The notes: a model not told the origin generated them from the letters alone. 64,000 bases of DNA from Roseiarcus sp963798015 (GCA_963798015.1 CAWCSA010000003.1:248001-312000), one strand, 5' to 3'; counted from the first letter of the stretch, positions 8,995 through 18,240 are shown. Numbers and translations are program-made.

Positions 8995-11370
8995 CTATTC
9001 CCCGTAAGGGGTCCAGATGTTCTTGACCTGGGTCGCCCGGCGCAGGAACTCGCGGCCTTGCGCCTCGGCCCAGTCGATCGATGCGGCCGAAGTCCAGGTC
9101 GCCTTGAGATTGCCGGCGGAAAGCGATTCGACCTGCGCTGCGCCCTCGGTGTCGCCGACATACCAAACCGCATCCACGCCGTCGTGCTCGGCGAGCGTCT
9201 TGGTCAGGACGTTCGCCTCTCCGGTGACGATGTTGACGACGCCGGCGGGAACATCCGACGTATCGAGCACCGAATAGAAGTCGGTGGCGCTTAGAGGATG
9301 GTTGGCCGACGGGACCGCGACGACGCAATTGCCCATGGCGATCGCCGGCATGACGAGCGAGACAAAGGCCAGCAGCGGCGCCTCGTTCGGGCAGACAATG
9401 CCCATGACGCCCCACGGTTCGTTCATCGCCAAAGTCACAAAGCGCGAGCGCGTCGCGTGCACGGCGCCGTCGAACTTGTCGGCATAGCCGGCGTAGACAA
9501 AAGCACGGCGGATCGAGGCCTCGACTTCGGCCTTGGCCGCGCGGGCGGACGCTCCAGTCATGGCGCTGAGGCGGCGCGTGAATTCGTCTTCACGGGCGGC
9601 CAGGTTCTCAGCCACGTAATAGAGCACTTGCGCGCGATTGTGCGCCGTCGCCGCTCCCCAGGACGAAGCCTTCGCCGCGGCTTCGACCGCGTTGCGGATA
9701 TCCTTGCGGTTGCCGAGCCCGGCTAGGCCGACCTCGCGGCCGGCGGGATCGAGAACGGCGTAGCTATAACCGGAATCGGGCCGCGCCTGCTTGCCGCCGA
9801 TATAGAGCTTGGCGGTGCGGTCGGGCGCATCGTCAAGGTTGCGCGCCGGAGCAAGACCGGGCGAAGCGTTGAGGCGCAGCGGACGGGATGTGTTGGGCTT
9901 GGGCTTGGGCTCGTCGGCGATCCGGTACTCGGACAAGCCTTCGCGGCCGCCCTCGCGCCCGAAGCCGCTTTCGCGATAGCCGCCGAAGCCTGCGGCGGCG
10001 TCGAACATATTGGTCGAATTGATCCAGACGACGCCAGCCTTGATGCGCGCCGCGACCTCAAACGCGCGATTGACGTTCTCCGTCCAGACGGACGCGGCGA
10101 GGCCGTAGCGCGTGTTGTTGGCGAGGGCGATCGCTTCATCCGGCGTGCGGAAGGTCGTGGCGACCAGCACCGGGCCGAAGATTTCCTCGCGCGCAAGCAC
10201 GGACGCCGGGTCCACGCCGATGATCAGGGTCGGTGGGTAGAAGCAGCCTCGCTCGGGCAGCGAATCGTTGGCGCGAAAGAATTCAAGCCCTTCCTCCTCG
10301 CCCTGGCGCATGAGCCGACGGATTCGCTCAAGCTGAACGGGCGCGACGATCGCCCCGACATCGGTCGACTTGTCGAGCGGATCGCCGATTCTCAAGTTCG
10401 CCATGCGGGCGCGCAGCTTGGCGTAGAGGGCGTCGGCGGCGCCTTCCGCGACCAGGAGCCGCGAACCCGCGCAGCACACCTGCCCCTGATTGAACCAGAT
10501 CGCGTCGACCACGCCCTCGACGGCGCTATCCAGGTCCGCATCGTCGAACACGATGAACGGGGATTTGCCGCCGAGTTCGAGCGACAGCTTCTTGCCCGTG
10601 CCGGCCGTCGCCTTGCGAATCGCGCGGCCGACCTCGGTCGAGCCGGTGAATGCGATCTTGTCCACGCCCGCATGCGCGACCAGCGCGGCGCCAGTCGCCC
10701 CGTCGCCGGTGACGATGTTGACGACGCCAGGAGGCAACCCCGTCTCGACGCAGATGGCGGCGAAGGCGAGCGCGGTCAGGGGCGTGAATTCCGCCGGCTT
10801 CAGTACCACCGTATTGCCGGCTGCGAGCGCGGGCGCAATCTTCCAGGCGAGCATCAGCAGCGGAAAGTTCCACGGGATGATCTGCCCGCACACGCCGACC
10901 GGCTTGGTCTCCGGAAACTCGCTTTCGATCAGCGAGGCCCAACCGGCGTGATGATAGAAATGGCGGGCGACCAGGGGAATGTCGATGTCGCGCGACTCGC
11001 GGATCGGCTTGCCGTTGTCGATCGTTTCCAGAACCGAGAGAAAGCGCTCACGCTTCTGCACATGGCGCGCAAGCGCGTAGATGTGCTTCGACCGCTCGAA
11101 GCCAGAGAGGGCCGCCCATTTTGTCTGGGCCTTTCGCGCCGCGGCGACGGCTGCGTCGATGTCCTTCGCGGAGCCTTGGGTGACGCGCGCGATGCGCTCC
11201 CCGCGCGCGGGGTTGAAGACATCGAACAAGACGCCGGGCTTGGTGAAGGCGCCGTTGATGAAATGCCCGAAGCCGCTTTCATGCTCTTCGAGCCAAACGC
11301 CGACATGCTCGCTGCTCTCAGGGGAAGGACCGTAGTCCATCGTGCGCAGGATGTCCTTGATCACGCCCAT
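8995..11370 (-). CDS. Two-domain aldehyde dehydrogenase (ALDH16-like)
   Basis: NAD(P)+-dependent oxidation of an aldehyde to the acid. The 791 residues hold two ALDH units. Domain 1 (about 20-480) is complete: IIPWNFPLLMLAWK, FTGSTEVGRAIRKA, LELGGKSPFIVFDDADLD with the general-base Glu, and NQGQVCCAGSRLLV with the nucleophilic Cys near residue 297. Domain 2 (about 515-791) has ALDH-like PWGVMGIVCPNEAPLL and VPAGVVNIVTG but is short and has no Cys motif, so it is probably structural, as in the ALDH16 family. The gene lies 9 bases after deoC. Acetaldehyde from DeoC is a plausible substrate (inference). Confidence 0.9.
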   Translation of the reverse strand: MGVIKDILRTMDYGPSPESSEHVGVWLEEHESGFGHFINGAFTKPGVLFDVFNPARGERIARVTQGSAKDIDAAVAAARKAQTKWAALSGFERSKHIYALARHVQKRERFLSVLETIDNGKPIRESRDIDIPLVARHFYHHAGWASLIESEFPETKPVGVCGQIIPWNFPLLMLAWKIAPALAAGNTVVLKPAEFTPLTALAFAAICVETGLPPGVVNIVTGDGATGAALVAHAGVDKIAFTGSTEVGRAIRKATAGTGKKLSLELGGKSPFIVFDDADLDSAVEGVVDAIWFNQGQVCCAGSRLLVAEGAADALYAKLRARMANLRIGDPLDKSTDVGAIVAPVQLERIRRLMRQGEEEGLEFFRANDSLPERGCFYPPTLIIGVDPASVLAREEIFGPVLVATTFRTPDEAIALANNTRYGLAASVWTENVNRAFEVAARIKAGVVWINSTNMFDAAAGFGGYRESGFGREGGREGLSEYRIADEPKPKPNTSRPLRLNASPGLAPARNLDDAPDRTAKLYIGGKQARPDSGYSYAVLDPAGREVGLAGLGNRKDIRNAVEAAAKASSWGAATAHNRAQVLYYVAENLAAREDEFTRRLSAMTGASARAAKAEVEASIRRAFVYAGYADKFDGAVHATRSRFVTLAMNEPWGVMGIVCPNEAPLLAFVSLVMPAIAMGNCVVAVPSANHPLSATDFYSVLDTSDVPAGVVNIVTGEANVLTKTLAEHDGVDAVWYVGDTEGAAQVESLSAGNLKATWTSAASIDWAEAQGREFLRRATQVKNIWTPYGE

Positions 11371-11379
11371 GGGTTTTCC

Positions 11380-12369
11380 TCACGCCATTGCGTGGCGATG
11401 GGCGGCGGAATAGCGCCCGGTCGCGTAATGGTCGAGCTGACGCTCGATGTCGGTCAGAAGGCCGCTCGCGCCAATGCGGAAGAGGTCGGGCTGCATCCAT
11501 TGCACGCCAAGCTCTTCCTTCATGAGGATGAGCCACGCAAGCGCATCCTTGGCCGTGCGCAGGCCGCCCGCCGGTTTGAACCCGATGTCCACGCCGGAGC
11601 GCTCGCGATAGTCGCGCAACGCCCGCAGCATCACCAGGCTTACCGGCAAAGTCGCGTTGACGTCCTCCTTGCCGGTGGAGGTCTTGATGAAGTCGGCGCC
11701 CGCCTGCATCGCCACCATGCTGGCCGCATAGACGTTGCGCAGCGTCTTCAAGTCGCCCGTGCCGAGGATCGTCTTCAGATGCGCGTGTCCGCAGGCCTCG
11801 CGCATCGCCGCAACCTCGTCGTAGAGCGCGTTCCAGTCGCGGCTGAGCACATGGGCGCGGGTGATGACGATGTCGATCTCGCGCGCCCCCTCCCCGACCG
11901 CATAACGGATCTCTTCCAGGCGCTGCTTCAAGGGGGTAAGCCCGGCCGGAAAGCCGGTCGCGACGGAGGCGACGGGAATCCCCGAGCCCTCGAGCGCCTT
12001 GACCGCCGGTCCAACCATGGTCGGATAGACGCAGACCGCGGCCACTGTCAGGCTTAGGTCGGCGAGATCGAGCGCGGCGAGAAGCTCGTCGCCAAACGGG
12101 TGGCGCGCCTTGGCGCACAGCCGGCGCACACGGCCCGGCGTGTCGTCGCCGGAGAGCGTCGTAAGGTCGATGCAGGTCATCGCCTTCACGAGCCACGCAG
12201 CCTGATATTCCTTCTTGACGGACCGGCGCGTGGTCAGGGTCGCGGCGCGGCGCTCGACGGCGCTCGCGTTGACGCCGACGCTCTCGAACCAATTCGGCGC
12301 GAGCGGAACGCCCGGATTGCGGGGCCGGTTATGTCCAGCCTGGGTTGGAGTGGCGACCGCCTGGTCCAT
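11380..12369 (-). CDS. deoC: Deoxyribose-phosphate aldolase
   Basis: Class I aldolase cleaving 2-deoxyribose 5-phosphate to glyceraldehyde 3-phosphate and acetaldehyde. TIM-barrel strands are recognisable: ICV/VCVYPTMVG, VATGFPAG, EIDIVITRAHVLS, HLKTILGTGDL, ADFIKTSTGKEDVNA (Schiff-base Lys near residue 227) and GFKPAGGLRTAKDA. At 329 residues it is the long form with about 60 extra N-terminal residues. It is first in a minus-strand pair with the double ALDH, and the pairing supports a deoxynucleoside or DNA-derived sugar degradation route. No deoA, deoB or transporter gene lies in the window. Confidence 0.95.
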   Translation of the reverse strand: MDQAVATPTQAGHNRPRNPGVPLAPNWFESVGVNASAVERRAATLTTRRSVKKEYQAAWLVKAMTCIDLTTLSGDDTPGRVRRLCAKARHPFGDELLAALDLADLSLTVAAVCVYPTMVGPAVKALEGSGIPVASVATGFPAGLTPLKQRLEEIRYAVGEGAREIDIVITRAHVLSRDWNALYDEVAAMREACGHAHLKTILGTGDLKTLRNVYAASMVAMQAGADFIKTSTGKEDVNATLPVSLVMLRALRDYRERSGVDIGFKPAGGLRTAKDALAWLILMKEELGVQWMQPDLFRIGASGLLTDIERQLDHYATGRYSAAHRHAMA

Positions 12370-12584
12370 GGCGCCTCGGCTTTCTCATGCGTTCGGCTGC
12401 GAAAGAGTGTCGGACAGCGAAGTCCAAAATCGCGCTGCCGCGGGTCGCGAGCCCGGGCTCATACAGAGTATCGTGACTGATATAGATATTGTAGCCAGGC
12501 GGCAAAAGGAAGAAGTTGCCGCCAGGGTAGAGGCGGCCTACGAACCGGTGATCCGCCTCGCGGCCAAGGCTGGGGGAGCCTGCA

Positions 12585-13067
12585 ATGCTTCAATTCCATG
12601 TGGCGATAAGCCTGGTCGGAATTCTTTCCGGTCTTGTGATGTTGTATGGCCTTTTGCGCGGCCAGAATTTCAAGACAGCGATCGCTGTCTTCCTAATCAC
12701 CACGATCTTTACGAGCCTGTCCGGTTTTCCGCTGTCGCCGTTCGGCTTCGACCCGCCGCGCGCGGTCGGTGTGCTGTCACTTGTTCTGCTCGTCGGCGCG
12801 GTCGCCGCCTATTACTGGTTCCGTCTTGCGGGCGTGTGGCGGCGGATCTTTGTCGGCTGCGCGGTCGCGTCGCTTTATCTCAACGTGTTCGTGCTTGTCG
12901 CGCAGGGGTTCTTGAAGGTCCCGGCCCTTCACGCGCTCGCGCCGACTGGGTCCGAGCCGCCGTTTGCGATCGTCCAGGGGATCGTGCTCTTGATTTTCAT
13001 TGGGCTTGGGATAGCGGCTGCGATCAAGTTTCGGCCGATCGACGACCGGCGTTGGGCGCGGCGCTAA
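12585..13067 (+). CDS. Small membrane protein of unknown function
   Basis: 160 residues with four predicted transmembrane helices: VAISLVGILSGLVMLYGLL, the hydrophobic stretch around AVFLITTIFTSLSGFPL, VGVLSLVLLVGAVAAYYWF, and two C-terminal helices ending IVLLIFIGLGIAAAIKF (the count could be five). No catalytic motif is visible. The start ATG at 12585 fits the hydrophobic N-terminus. It stands alone between divergent deoC and the NCS1 transporter gene. Conserved hypothetical proteins of this shape are common in Rhizobiales, but I do not recognise a function. Confidence 0.65.
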   Translation: MLQFHVAISLVGILSGLVMLYGLLRGQNFKTAIAVFLITTIFTSLSGFPLSPFGFDPPRAVGVLSLVLLVGAVAAYYWFRLAGVWRRIFVGCAVASLYLNVFVLVAQGFLKVPALHALAPTGSEPPFAIVQGIVLLIFIGLGIAAAIKFRPIDDRRWARR

Positions 13068-13241
13068 GTCCGTCCTGGAGTAGGTAAATTCAGAATTCGC
13101 TTTTCCGATCGGCTCCGGCTGTGCAAGAATTAGGCAGTTGTTTGCGAAAGGTCCGGCGCAGAGCCGATTCGCGTAAAGCGAAGGCGTCTTGACGCAGAAT
13201 GTCGAGCCTCGCCGACCGTTGCAACAGCGGGAGGCAAACGT

Positions 13242-14705
13242 ATGACAATCGCCAACGCGTCGCCGCGCCTGTACAACGAGGATCTCGCGCCAGCTCGCGA
13301 GAGAAACTGGGGCGCGTTCAGCATCTTCAACGTCTGGACGTCTGACGTCCACAGCCTCTGGGGCTACTACCTCGCCGCGAGCCTGTTTCTCATTTGCGGC
13401 AATTTCGTCAATTTCGTCTTTGCGATCGGTATCGGCTCGCTGGTCATTTTCTTCTTGATGACTCTCGTCGGCTTCGCCGGCGTCAAGACCGGAGTGCCCT
13501 ACCCGGTTCTCGCCCGGGCGTCGTTCGGGACTTTTGGCGCCAACTTGCCAGCGTTGGTCCGCGCTGTGGTCGCGTGTTTCTGGTATGGCGCGCAAACCAG
13601 CGCCGCGTCTGGCGCCATCGTGGCATTGCTCCTGCGCAGCAGCGCGATCGCCGACTTCAACCGGAATTCGCATTTCCTCGGCCACACGACCTTGGAGACG
13701 ATCACCTTCATCATTGTGTGGGCTCTCCAGCTTCTCATCATCCAGCACGGGATGGAGACTGTGCGGCGGTTCCAGGATTGGGCCGGACCGGCGGTGTGGG
13801 TGATGATGCTGATCCTCGCCATCTATCTCTGCGTGAAGGCCGGCGGGATCTCGTTCGGCAACGACATTCCGCGCGACGTCTTGATACAGAAGACCGCCGA
13901 CGCCGGCGTCCCCTTTGAGCCCGGCTCGTTTGCTGCGCTCGCGGCCGTCGCGGCCACCTGGGTCACCTATTTCGCCGCGCTCTATCTCAATTTCTGCGAC
14001 TTCACGCGCTACGCGCCGAACAGGCGGGCGGTCTGGATCGGCAATGTCTGGGGCCTGCCGATCAACCTGGTCCTGTTCTCGTTCGTCGCCGGCATCACGA
14101 CCGCGGCAGCCTACACCGTCTATCACGAGGCCTTGCTGCACCCGGACGAGATTTCGGCGCGCTTCGACAATTGGTTCCTGGCTCTGGTGGCGGCGCTGAC
14201 GTTTGCGGTCGCGACGCTCGGCATCAACGTGGTGGCGAATTTCGTCTCGCCGGCGTTCGACTTCTCCAACATGTTTCCCAGCAGGATCGACTTCAAGAAA
14301 GGCGGCTATATCGCTGCGCTGATCGCGCTCGTCCTCTATCCCTTTGCGCCGTGGCAAGGGAGCGCGGCGAGTTTCGTCGGCATTATCGGCTCAACGATGG
14401 GCCCGATCTTCGGCATCATCATGGTGGACTATTATCTCATCCATAACGGCGAGATCGACGTGCCGGAGCTCTACCGCGAGGAAGGGATCTATCGCTATAC
14501 CAACGGGTGGAACCTCAACGCGGTGATCGCCGCCGCGATCGGCGCAATCTTCTCCAGCATCCTGCCGAATTTCACCAACATCCTGCCGTCCTGGTGGGGC
14601 GTTTATGGCTGGTTTTTCGGAGTCGCGATCGGCGGCGCAGTCTATTATGCGCTGGTCAAAGCTCGGGGCGCGCCTGTCGTGCGCACAGTCCGCCCAGCGG
14701 AATAG
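13242..14705 (+). CDS. NCS1-family nucleobase/hydantoin:cation symporter
   Basis: Inner-membrane secondary transporter, 487 residues with about 12 helices. The family opening LYNEDLAPARERNWGAFSIFNVW is followed by TM1 carrying the conserved WTSDVHSLWGYY region; VPYPVLARASFG and FWYGAQTSAASGAI are typical of substrate-binding helices 1-3 of Mhp1/PucI relatives. Likely substrates are nucleobases, allantoin or hydantoins coupled to Na+ or H+; the exact one cannot be read from sequence. ATG 13242 follows GGGAGG. The gene ends in a strong hairpin terminator. The molybdenum hydroxylase genes face it tail to tail, so a joint N-heterocycle pathway is possible but unproven. Confidence 0.9.
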   Translation: MTIANASPRLYNEDLAPARERNWGAFSIFNVWTSDVHSLWGYYLAASLFLICGNFVNFVFAIGIGSLVIFFLMTLVGFAGVKTGVPYPVLARASFGTFGANLPALVRAVVACFWYGAQTSAASGAIVALLLRSSAIADFNRNSHFLGHTTLETITFIIVWALQLLIIQHGMETVRRFQDWAGPAVWVMMLILAIYLCVKAGGISFGNDIPRDVLIQKTADAGVPFEPGSFAALAAVAATWVTYFAALYLNFCDFTRYAPNRRAVWIGNVWGLPINLVLFSFVAGITTAAAYTVYHEALLHPDEISARFDNWFLALVAALTFAVATLGINVVANFVSPAFDFSNMFPSRIDFKKGGYIAALIALVLYPFAPWQGSAASFVGIIGSTMGPIFGIIMVDYYLIHNGEIDVPELYREEGIYRYTNGWNLNAVIAAAIGAIFSSILPNFTNILPSWWGVYGWFFGVAIGGAVYYALVKARGAPVVRTVRPAE

Positions 14706-14706
14706 C

Positions 14707-14739
14707 GGCGGGCCGGAAGCGAACTCCGACCCGCCTTTT
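14707..14739 (+). terminator. Intrinsic terminator after NCS1 gene
   Basis: GGCGGGCCGGA (14707-14717) pairs with TCCGACCCGCC (14725-14735) with one mismatch across a 7-base loop, followed by TTTT. It begins two bases after the stop codon and lies between two convergent genes. Confidence 0.75.
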
Positions 14740-14748
14740 GGCGTCTGC

Positions 14749-17109
14749 TTAGGCCTTGCTTGCCAACTGCTGTCCGAGCGGCAGGGAACGGATGCGTTTG
14801 CCACTCGCTGCGAAGATCGCGTTCATGAGCGCAGGCGCGACCGGCGGCACGCCGGGTTCGCCGACGCCGCCCATATGCATGTCATAGCCACGCGGCACGA
14901 TATAGACATTCGTCTCGCGTGGCGCCTCGCTGATGCGCAACACAAAGTAGTCGTCGAGGTTACTCTGCTGCACTCGGCCCTCTTTGAACGAGATCTCGTT
15001 CAAGAGGCCAACGCCGAGCCCCATGACCACCGCGCCCTCGAATTGAGAGCGGACGCGATCCGGGTTCACGATCGGACCGCAATCAACGCATATGTCGACA
15101 CGCGGCACCGTGACGTTGCCCTTCTCGTCGACCGCAGCCTCGATCACCGCCGCCACATAGCTCACGAAACTGCGGTGGACGGCGAGACCAAGGCCGTGAC
15201 CTTTCGGCACTTCGCGCTTGCCCCAACCCGCCTTCTCTGTGACCAGTTCGACGACGTTGCGCAGCCGGCCGGTGTCGATCGGGTAGACTTCAGGATTTTC
15301 GCCGTAATCCCAGAAATCTTTTACCTTTTGGGGCACGTCCAGAATGCGGGGAGACCCGATCAGATCGAGCAGGAACTCCTTCTGATCCTTGCCCGCCGCA
15401 TGCGCGAGCTCGGCGACGAAGGATTGAATCGCGAACCCGTGCGGCACGTTCGAAACGGAACGCCACCAGCCGATCTTGGTGTGGGCTTCGGCCTCACCGT
15501 TCTCGATGCTGACGTTTTTGATGTCGAAGGGCATGTCGACGAGGCCCATGCCCTGCTCGAACGGCGCTTGGTGCTTGGGATCGGCCATGAAGATCGAGAA
15601 GATCGTCGGCGCGACGCTGTTGTGTCGCCATGCGACGACGTGGCCATCCTTGTCGAGGCCGGCCTCGAGGCGTTCGACCGACACTGTGTGGAAGAAGTCG
15701 TTGTGGATGTCGTCCTCACGGGTCCACACGACCTTGACTGGCGCGCCGCCGATCGCCTTCGAGCACAAAGCCGCTTCGACCGCAAAGTCCGGCTTCGACT
15801 TGCGGCCGAAACCGCCGCCCAAAAGGGTCACATTGACGGTGACGTTCTCCGGCGGAAGCGCGAGATACGCGGCGACCATGTCATGTGCGGCCTGCGGGCT
15901 TTGCACGCTGGTCCAGACCTCTGCCTTGCCGTCGACGATTCGGCAGGTCGCGGATGGCGGCTCCATCGTCGCATGCGCGTTGTGAGGGATGTAGTACTCG
16001 GCCTCGACTTTCTTGTCCGCGCTTGCGTAAGCCGCGGCGAAGTCGCCATCGCTGCGCAGGATCTTGCCGGGCTGTCTCGCCGTCGCCTCCATTTCCGCGC
16101 GGTAGGCTTGGGAATCATAAGTCCCGTGCGGACCGTCATCCCACTTGATCTTCAGCGCGTTGCGGCCCTGGATCGCGGCCCAGGTGTTGTCGGCGATGAC
16201 TGCGATTCCCCCTGACGGCTGGAATTTCATGGGGTACGCCGGCGTGGGCATCTCGACGACCTGGACAACGCCCGGAATCTTTTTCGCGTCCGTCGCGTCA
16301 TAGGACGCGACCTTGCCGCCCATCACCGCCGGGCGCGCAATGACGGCGTATTTCGTGCCGGGCAGGCGGACATCCTGGCCGTATTTGGCGCGACCCGTCG
16401 TGATGTCGAAGGCGTCGACGATATTGGTCCCTTCCTTGCCAATATAGCGGAACTGCGAAGGGTCCTTGAGAGGTAGGCTGACGGGCGTCGGAGCCCCGGT
16501 CTTGTCCAGGCTGACGTTCGAGGGAACGCCCATCGTGCTGGCGTCGGCGGCGAGTTCTCCATAGCCGAGCTTCTTCCCGGTCGACTTCTGAATGACCTCG
16601 TGGTTCTTCGCCTCCACGTCGGTGACGTCCACGCTCCAACGTTTTGCTGCAGCCGCCTCCAGCATCATGCGGGCCGCGGCGCCAACCTGGCGCATGGGCA
16701 TGAAGAAATGCCGGGTCGACCGAGAACCGTCCGTGTCCTGGTTGCCGTATTTGACCTCGTCACCAGGCGCTTGAGCGACCTTCACCTTGGCCCAATCCGC
16801 CTCCATTTCGTCGGCGACGATCAGCGGCATTCCGGTCCGCACGCCCTGCCCCATATCAGAGCGATGGCAGACGATGGTGACGGTTCCGTCTGGCGCAATC
16901 GAAACGAAAGCCAGAGGATTGTTCACCGTGCCGTGCGGCATGCCTTGGGCGCCCCACTTGGGAGCGTCGTCGGCCAGCGCCGGACCAGACGGCATCACGT
17001 GCACCGCGAGCACGAGGCCCGTTGTTGAGAGGATGCCCTTGAGGACACCGCGCCGGCTGACATTCTCGATGCCCGATGTCGACACGATTTCGCGAATGTG
17101 CTGGGTCAT
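14749..17109 (-). CDS. iorB: Molybdopterin-binding large subunit of isoquinoline-1-oxidoreductase-like hydroxylase
   Basis: Large subunit of a xanthine-oxidase-superfamily molybdenum hydroxylase of the IorAB type, which hydroxylates N-heterocycles or aldehydes. The 786 residues start with a twin-arginine-type leader (SRRGVLKGILSTTGLVLAVHVMP), implying Tat export of the folded cofactor enzyme. Molybdopterin-binding features include MGQGVRTGMPLIVADEME, LLGGGFGRKSKPDFAVEAALCS and GLGLAVHRSFVSYVAAV, with the usual late acidic segment (GVGEPGVPPVAPALMNAIF; the Glu is the catalytic base in relatives). It lies 3 bases downstream of the iron-sulfur subunit gene, so they form one operon. There is no FAD subunit or cytochrome gene beside it, and the substrate is unknown. 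Confidence 0.9.
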   Translation of the reverse strand: MTQHIREIVSTSGIENVSRRGVLKGILSTTGLVLAVHVMPSGPALADDAPKWGAQGMPHGTVNNPLAFVSIAPDGTVTIVCHRSDMGQGVRTGMPLIVADEMEADWAKVKVAQAPGDEVKYGNQDTDGSRSTRHFFMPMRQVGAAARMMLEAAAAKRWSVDVTDVEAKNHEVIQKSTGKKLGYGELAADASTMGVPSNVSLDKTGAPTPVSLPLKDPSQFRYIGKEGTNIVDAFDITTGRAKYGQDVRLPGTKYAVIARPAVMGGKVASYDATDAKKIPGVVQVVEMPTPAYPMKFQPSGGIAVIADNTWAAIQGRNALKIKWDDGPHGTYDSQAYRAEMEATARQPGKILRSDGDFAAAYASADKKVEAEYYIPHNAHATMEPPSATCRIVDGKAEVWTSVQSPQAAHDMVAAYLALPPENVTVNVTLLGGGFGRKSKPDFAVEAALCSKAIGGAPVKVVWTREDDIHNDFFHTVSVERLEAGLDKDGHVVAWRHNSVAPTIFSIFMADPKHQAPFEQGMGLVDMPFDIKNVSIENGEAEAHTKIGWWRSVSNVPHGFAIQSFVAELAHAAGKDQKEFLLDLIGSPRILDVPQKVKDFWDYGENPEVYPIDTGRLRNVVELVTEKAGWGKREVPKGHGLGLAVHRSFVSYVAAVIEAAVDEKGNVTVPRVDICVDCGPIVNPDRVRSQFEGAVVMGLGVGLLNEISFKEGRVQQSNLDDYFVLRISEAPRETNVYIVPRGYDMHMGGVGEPGVPPVAPALMNAIFAASGKRIRSLPLGQQLASKA

Positions 17110-17112
17110 GGG

Positions 17113-17562
17113 TTACGCTCCCGCAGCTTGCTTGATGGCGGCGCGAATGCGCTGATAGGTGCCGCAGCGGCAGATGTTGCCATCCATCGTGCTGTCGATG
17201 TCGGCATCGGTCGGGTGAGGCGTCTGTTTCAGAAGCGCGGCGGCCTGCATGATCTGGCCAGCCTGGCAATAGCCGCACTGGGGCACGTTGAGCGCCCGCC
17301 AAGCGGTTTGAACGGGATGATTGCCTTCGGGGTCCAGGCCTTCGATGGTGGTGACCGACTTGCCGTTCGCGTCACTCATCGCCGTGACGCAAGATCGGGT
17401 GGCGTCGCCGTCGAGATGGATTGTGCAGGCGCCGCAGGCGGCCACTCCGCAGCCGAATTTCGTTCCGGTGAGCCCGAGAACGTCGCGTAGATACCAGAGC
17501 ACAGGCATCGACGGATCGCCGTCGAATGATTGCGCCTGGCCGTTGACATGCAGAGTGATCAT
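17113..17562 (-). CDS. iorA: [2Fe-2S] small subunit of isoquinoline-1-oxidoreductase-like hydroxylase
   Basis: Electron-transfer subunit of 149 residues with both iron-sulfur domains of the molybdenum hydroxylase family. The plant-ferredoxin-like cluster motif is GTKFGCGVAACGACTIHLDG with a further Cys in TRSC (about residues 34-60). The C-terminal helical cluster domain has PQCGYCQAGQIMQA and GNICRCGTYQRIRAAI. The length matches IorA. It is first in the operon and its stop is 3 bases from the start of the large-subunit gene. It has no leader, so it would be carried out with the Tat-exported large subunit if the complex is periplasmic. Confidence 0.93.
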   Translation of the reverse strand: MITLHVNGQAQSFDGDPSMPVLWYLRDVLGLTGTKFGCGVAACGACTIHLDGDATRSCVTAMSDANGKSVTTIEGLDPEGNHPVQTAWRALNVPQCGYCQAGQIMQAAALLKQTPHPTDADIDSTMDGNICRCGTYQRIRAAIKQAAGA

Positions 17563-17749
17563 GCTTCCCTCCCAGTCGAAAGCGGCTGCGGTAAAAGTCG
17601 TTGCGGCCGGATAAGAAACGCGTCGCGCTTTTCCCGCGATGGAATTGAAACCATTCCGGCGTTGAAACGATTCTAAATGACGATCGGGGAGGGAGCAATT
17701 GTAATTGCGACGTATTCATATGAACACATCGAGTAACCCTTAGTTTAGT

Positions 17750-17863
17750 TTAGCTTCGATTATCGTCGTGGAGTCGCGAAATATTCATGTCGATATGACG
17801 CTCGAACGCGATAGAACTTACCGTCAAGCAAATCGCCAGGCCGGATTTGGCGATTGCCGGCAT
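17750..17863 (-). CDS. Possible 37-residue peptide
   Basis: On the minus strand AAGGAG is followed, eight bases later, by ATG at 17863 and a 37-codon frame beginning MPAIAKSGLAICLTVSS and ending HDDNRS. The Shine-Dalgarno match is among the best in the window and the first half has a hydrophobic stretch (GLAICLTVSSIAF) that could be a signal or membrane segment. No family is recognised. Being so short, it could also be chance or a regulatory leader. Confidence 0.3.
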   Translation of the reverse strand: MPAIAKSGLAICLTVSSIAFERHIDMNISRLHDDNRS

Positions 17864-18008
17864 TTTGCTTTCTCCTTCGGGATCCTTCTGCGCCACTCGA
17901 CGCTGGAGGCGAGCTGCTTTTTGGGATCGGGGGCCAACAATCCCAACCACGGCCCGCTGCACGGGAAGGCAGCCAAAATGTCCATAAAAATACTAAATTA
18001 GTTAGTAT

Positions 18009-18037
18009 TTGACATCTCGGGCTAGCGCGCATACGAA
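18009..18037 (+). promoter_or_regulatory. Candidate sigma-70-type promoter for the ffh operon
   Basis: TTGACA at 18009-18014 and TACGAA at 18032-18037 are separated by 17 bases, about 200 bases before the ffh start. The -35 match is perfect and the -10 partial. It lies at the edge of an AT-rich patch. This is a pattern match only. Confidence 0.35.
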
Positions 18038-18240
18038 CCGCGGCTTCGTCAGGTTTTGGCCTCGTCGATCAGCCGACTGTCCTTCGAGGCCAGCGGTCCC
18101 CGTCCGGCAGCGCTTTGCGCCCCCGGGCGCGATCGGCGTTGGGCTCAAACGCGGATGCGGCTCAGCGGATTGGGATGATCGGCGTTGCGCCTTATCTATC
18201 CGTTCGGCGCCTTCGCCGCCTGATCAAAGGAGCGTGACCC

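Larger units (their letters stand above)
17563..18240. other. Intergenic region between iorA and ffh
   Basis: 678 bases between divergent genes, noticeably AT-richer at 17690-17780 and 17980-18015. It contains a short minus-strand reading frame with a good ribosome-binding site (17750-17863) and a candidate plus-strand promoter (18009-18037), listed separately. Nothing else is recognisable. Confidence 0.6.

Noticed and set aside
10672..12057. 461-codon plus-strand open frame
   Set aside because: Antisense to ALDH and deoC; both of those have clear motifs.
12777..14357. 526-codon minus-strand open frame
   Set aside because: Antisense to the NCS1 transporter; Arg/Asp-rich composition typical of shadow frames in high-GC DNA.
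14605..16215. 536-codon plus-strand open frame
   Set aside because: Antisense to the molybdenum hydroxylase large subunit, no family match.
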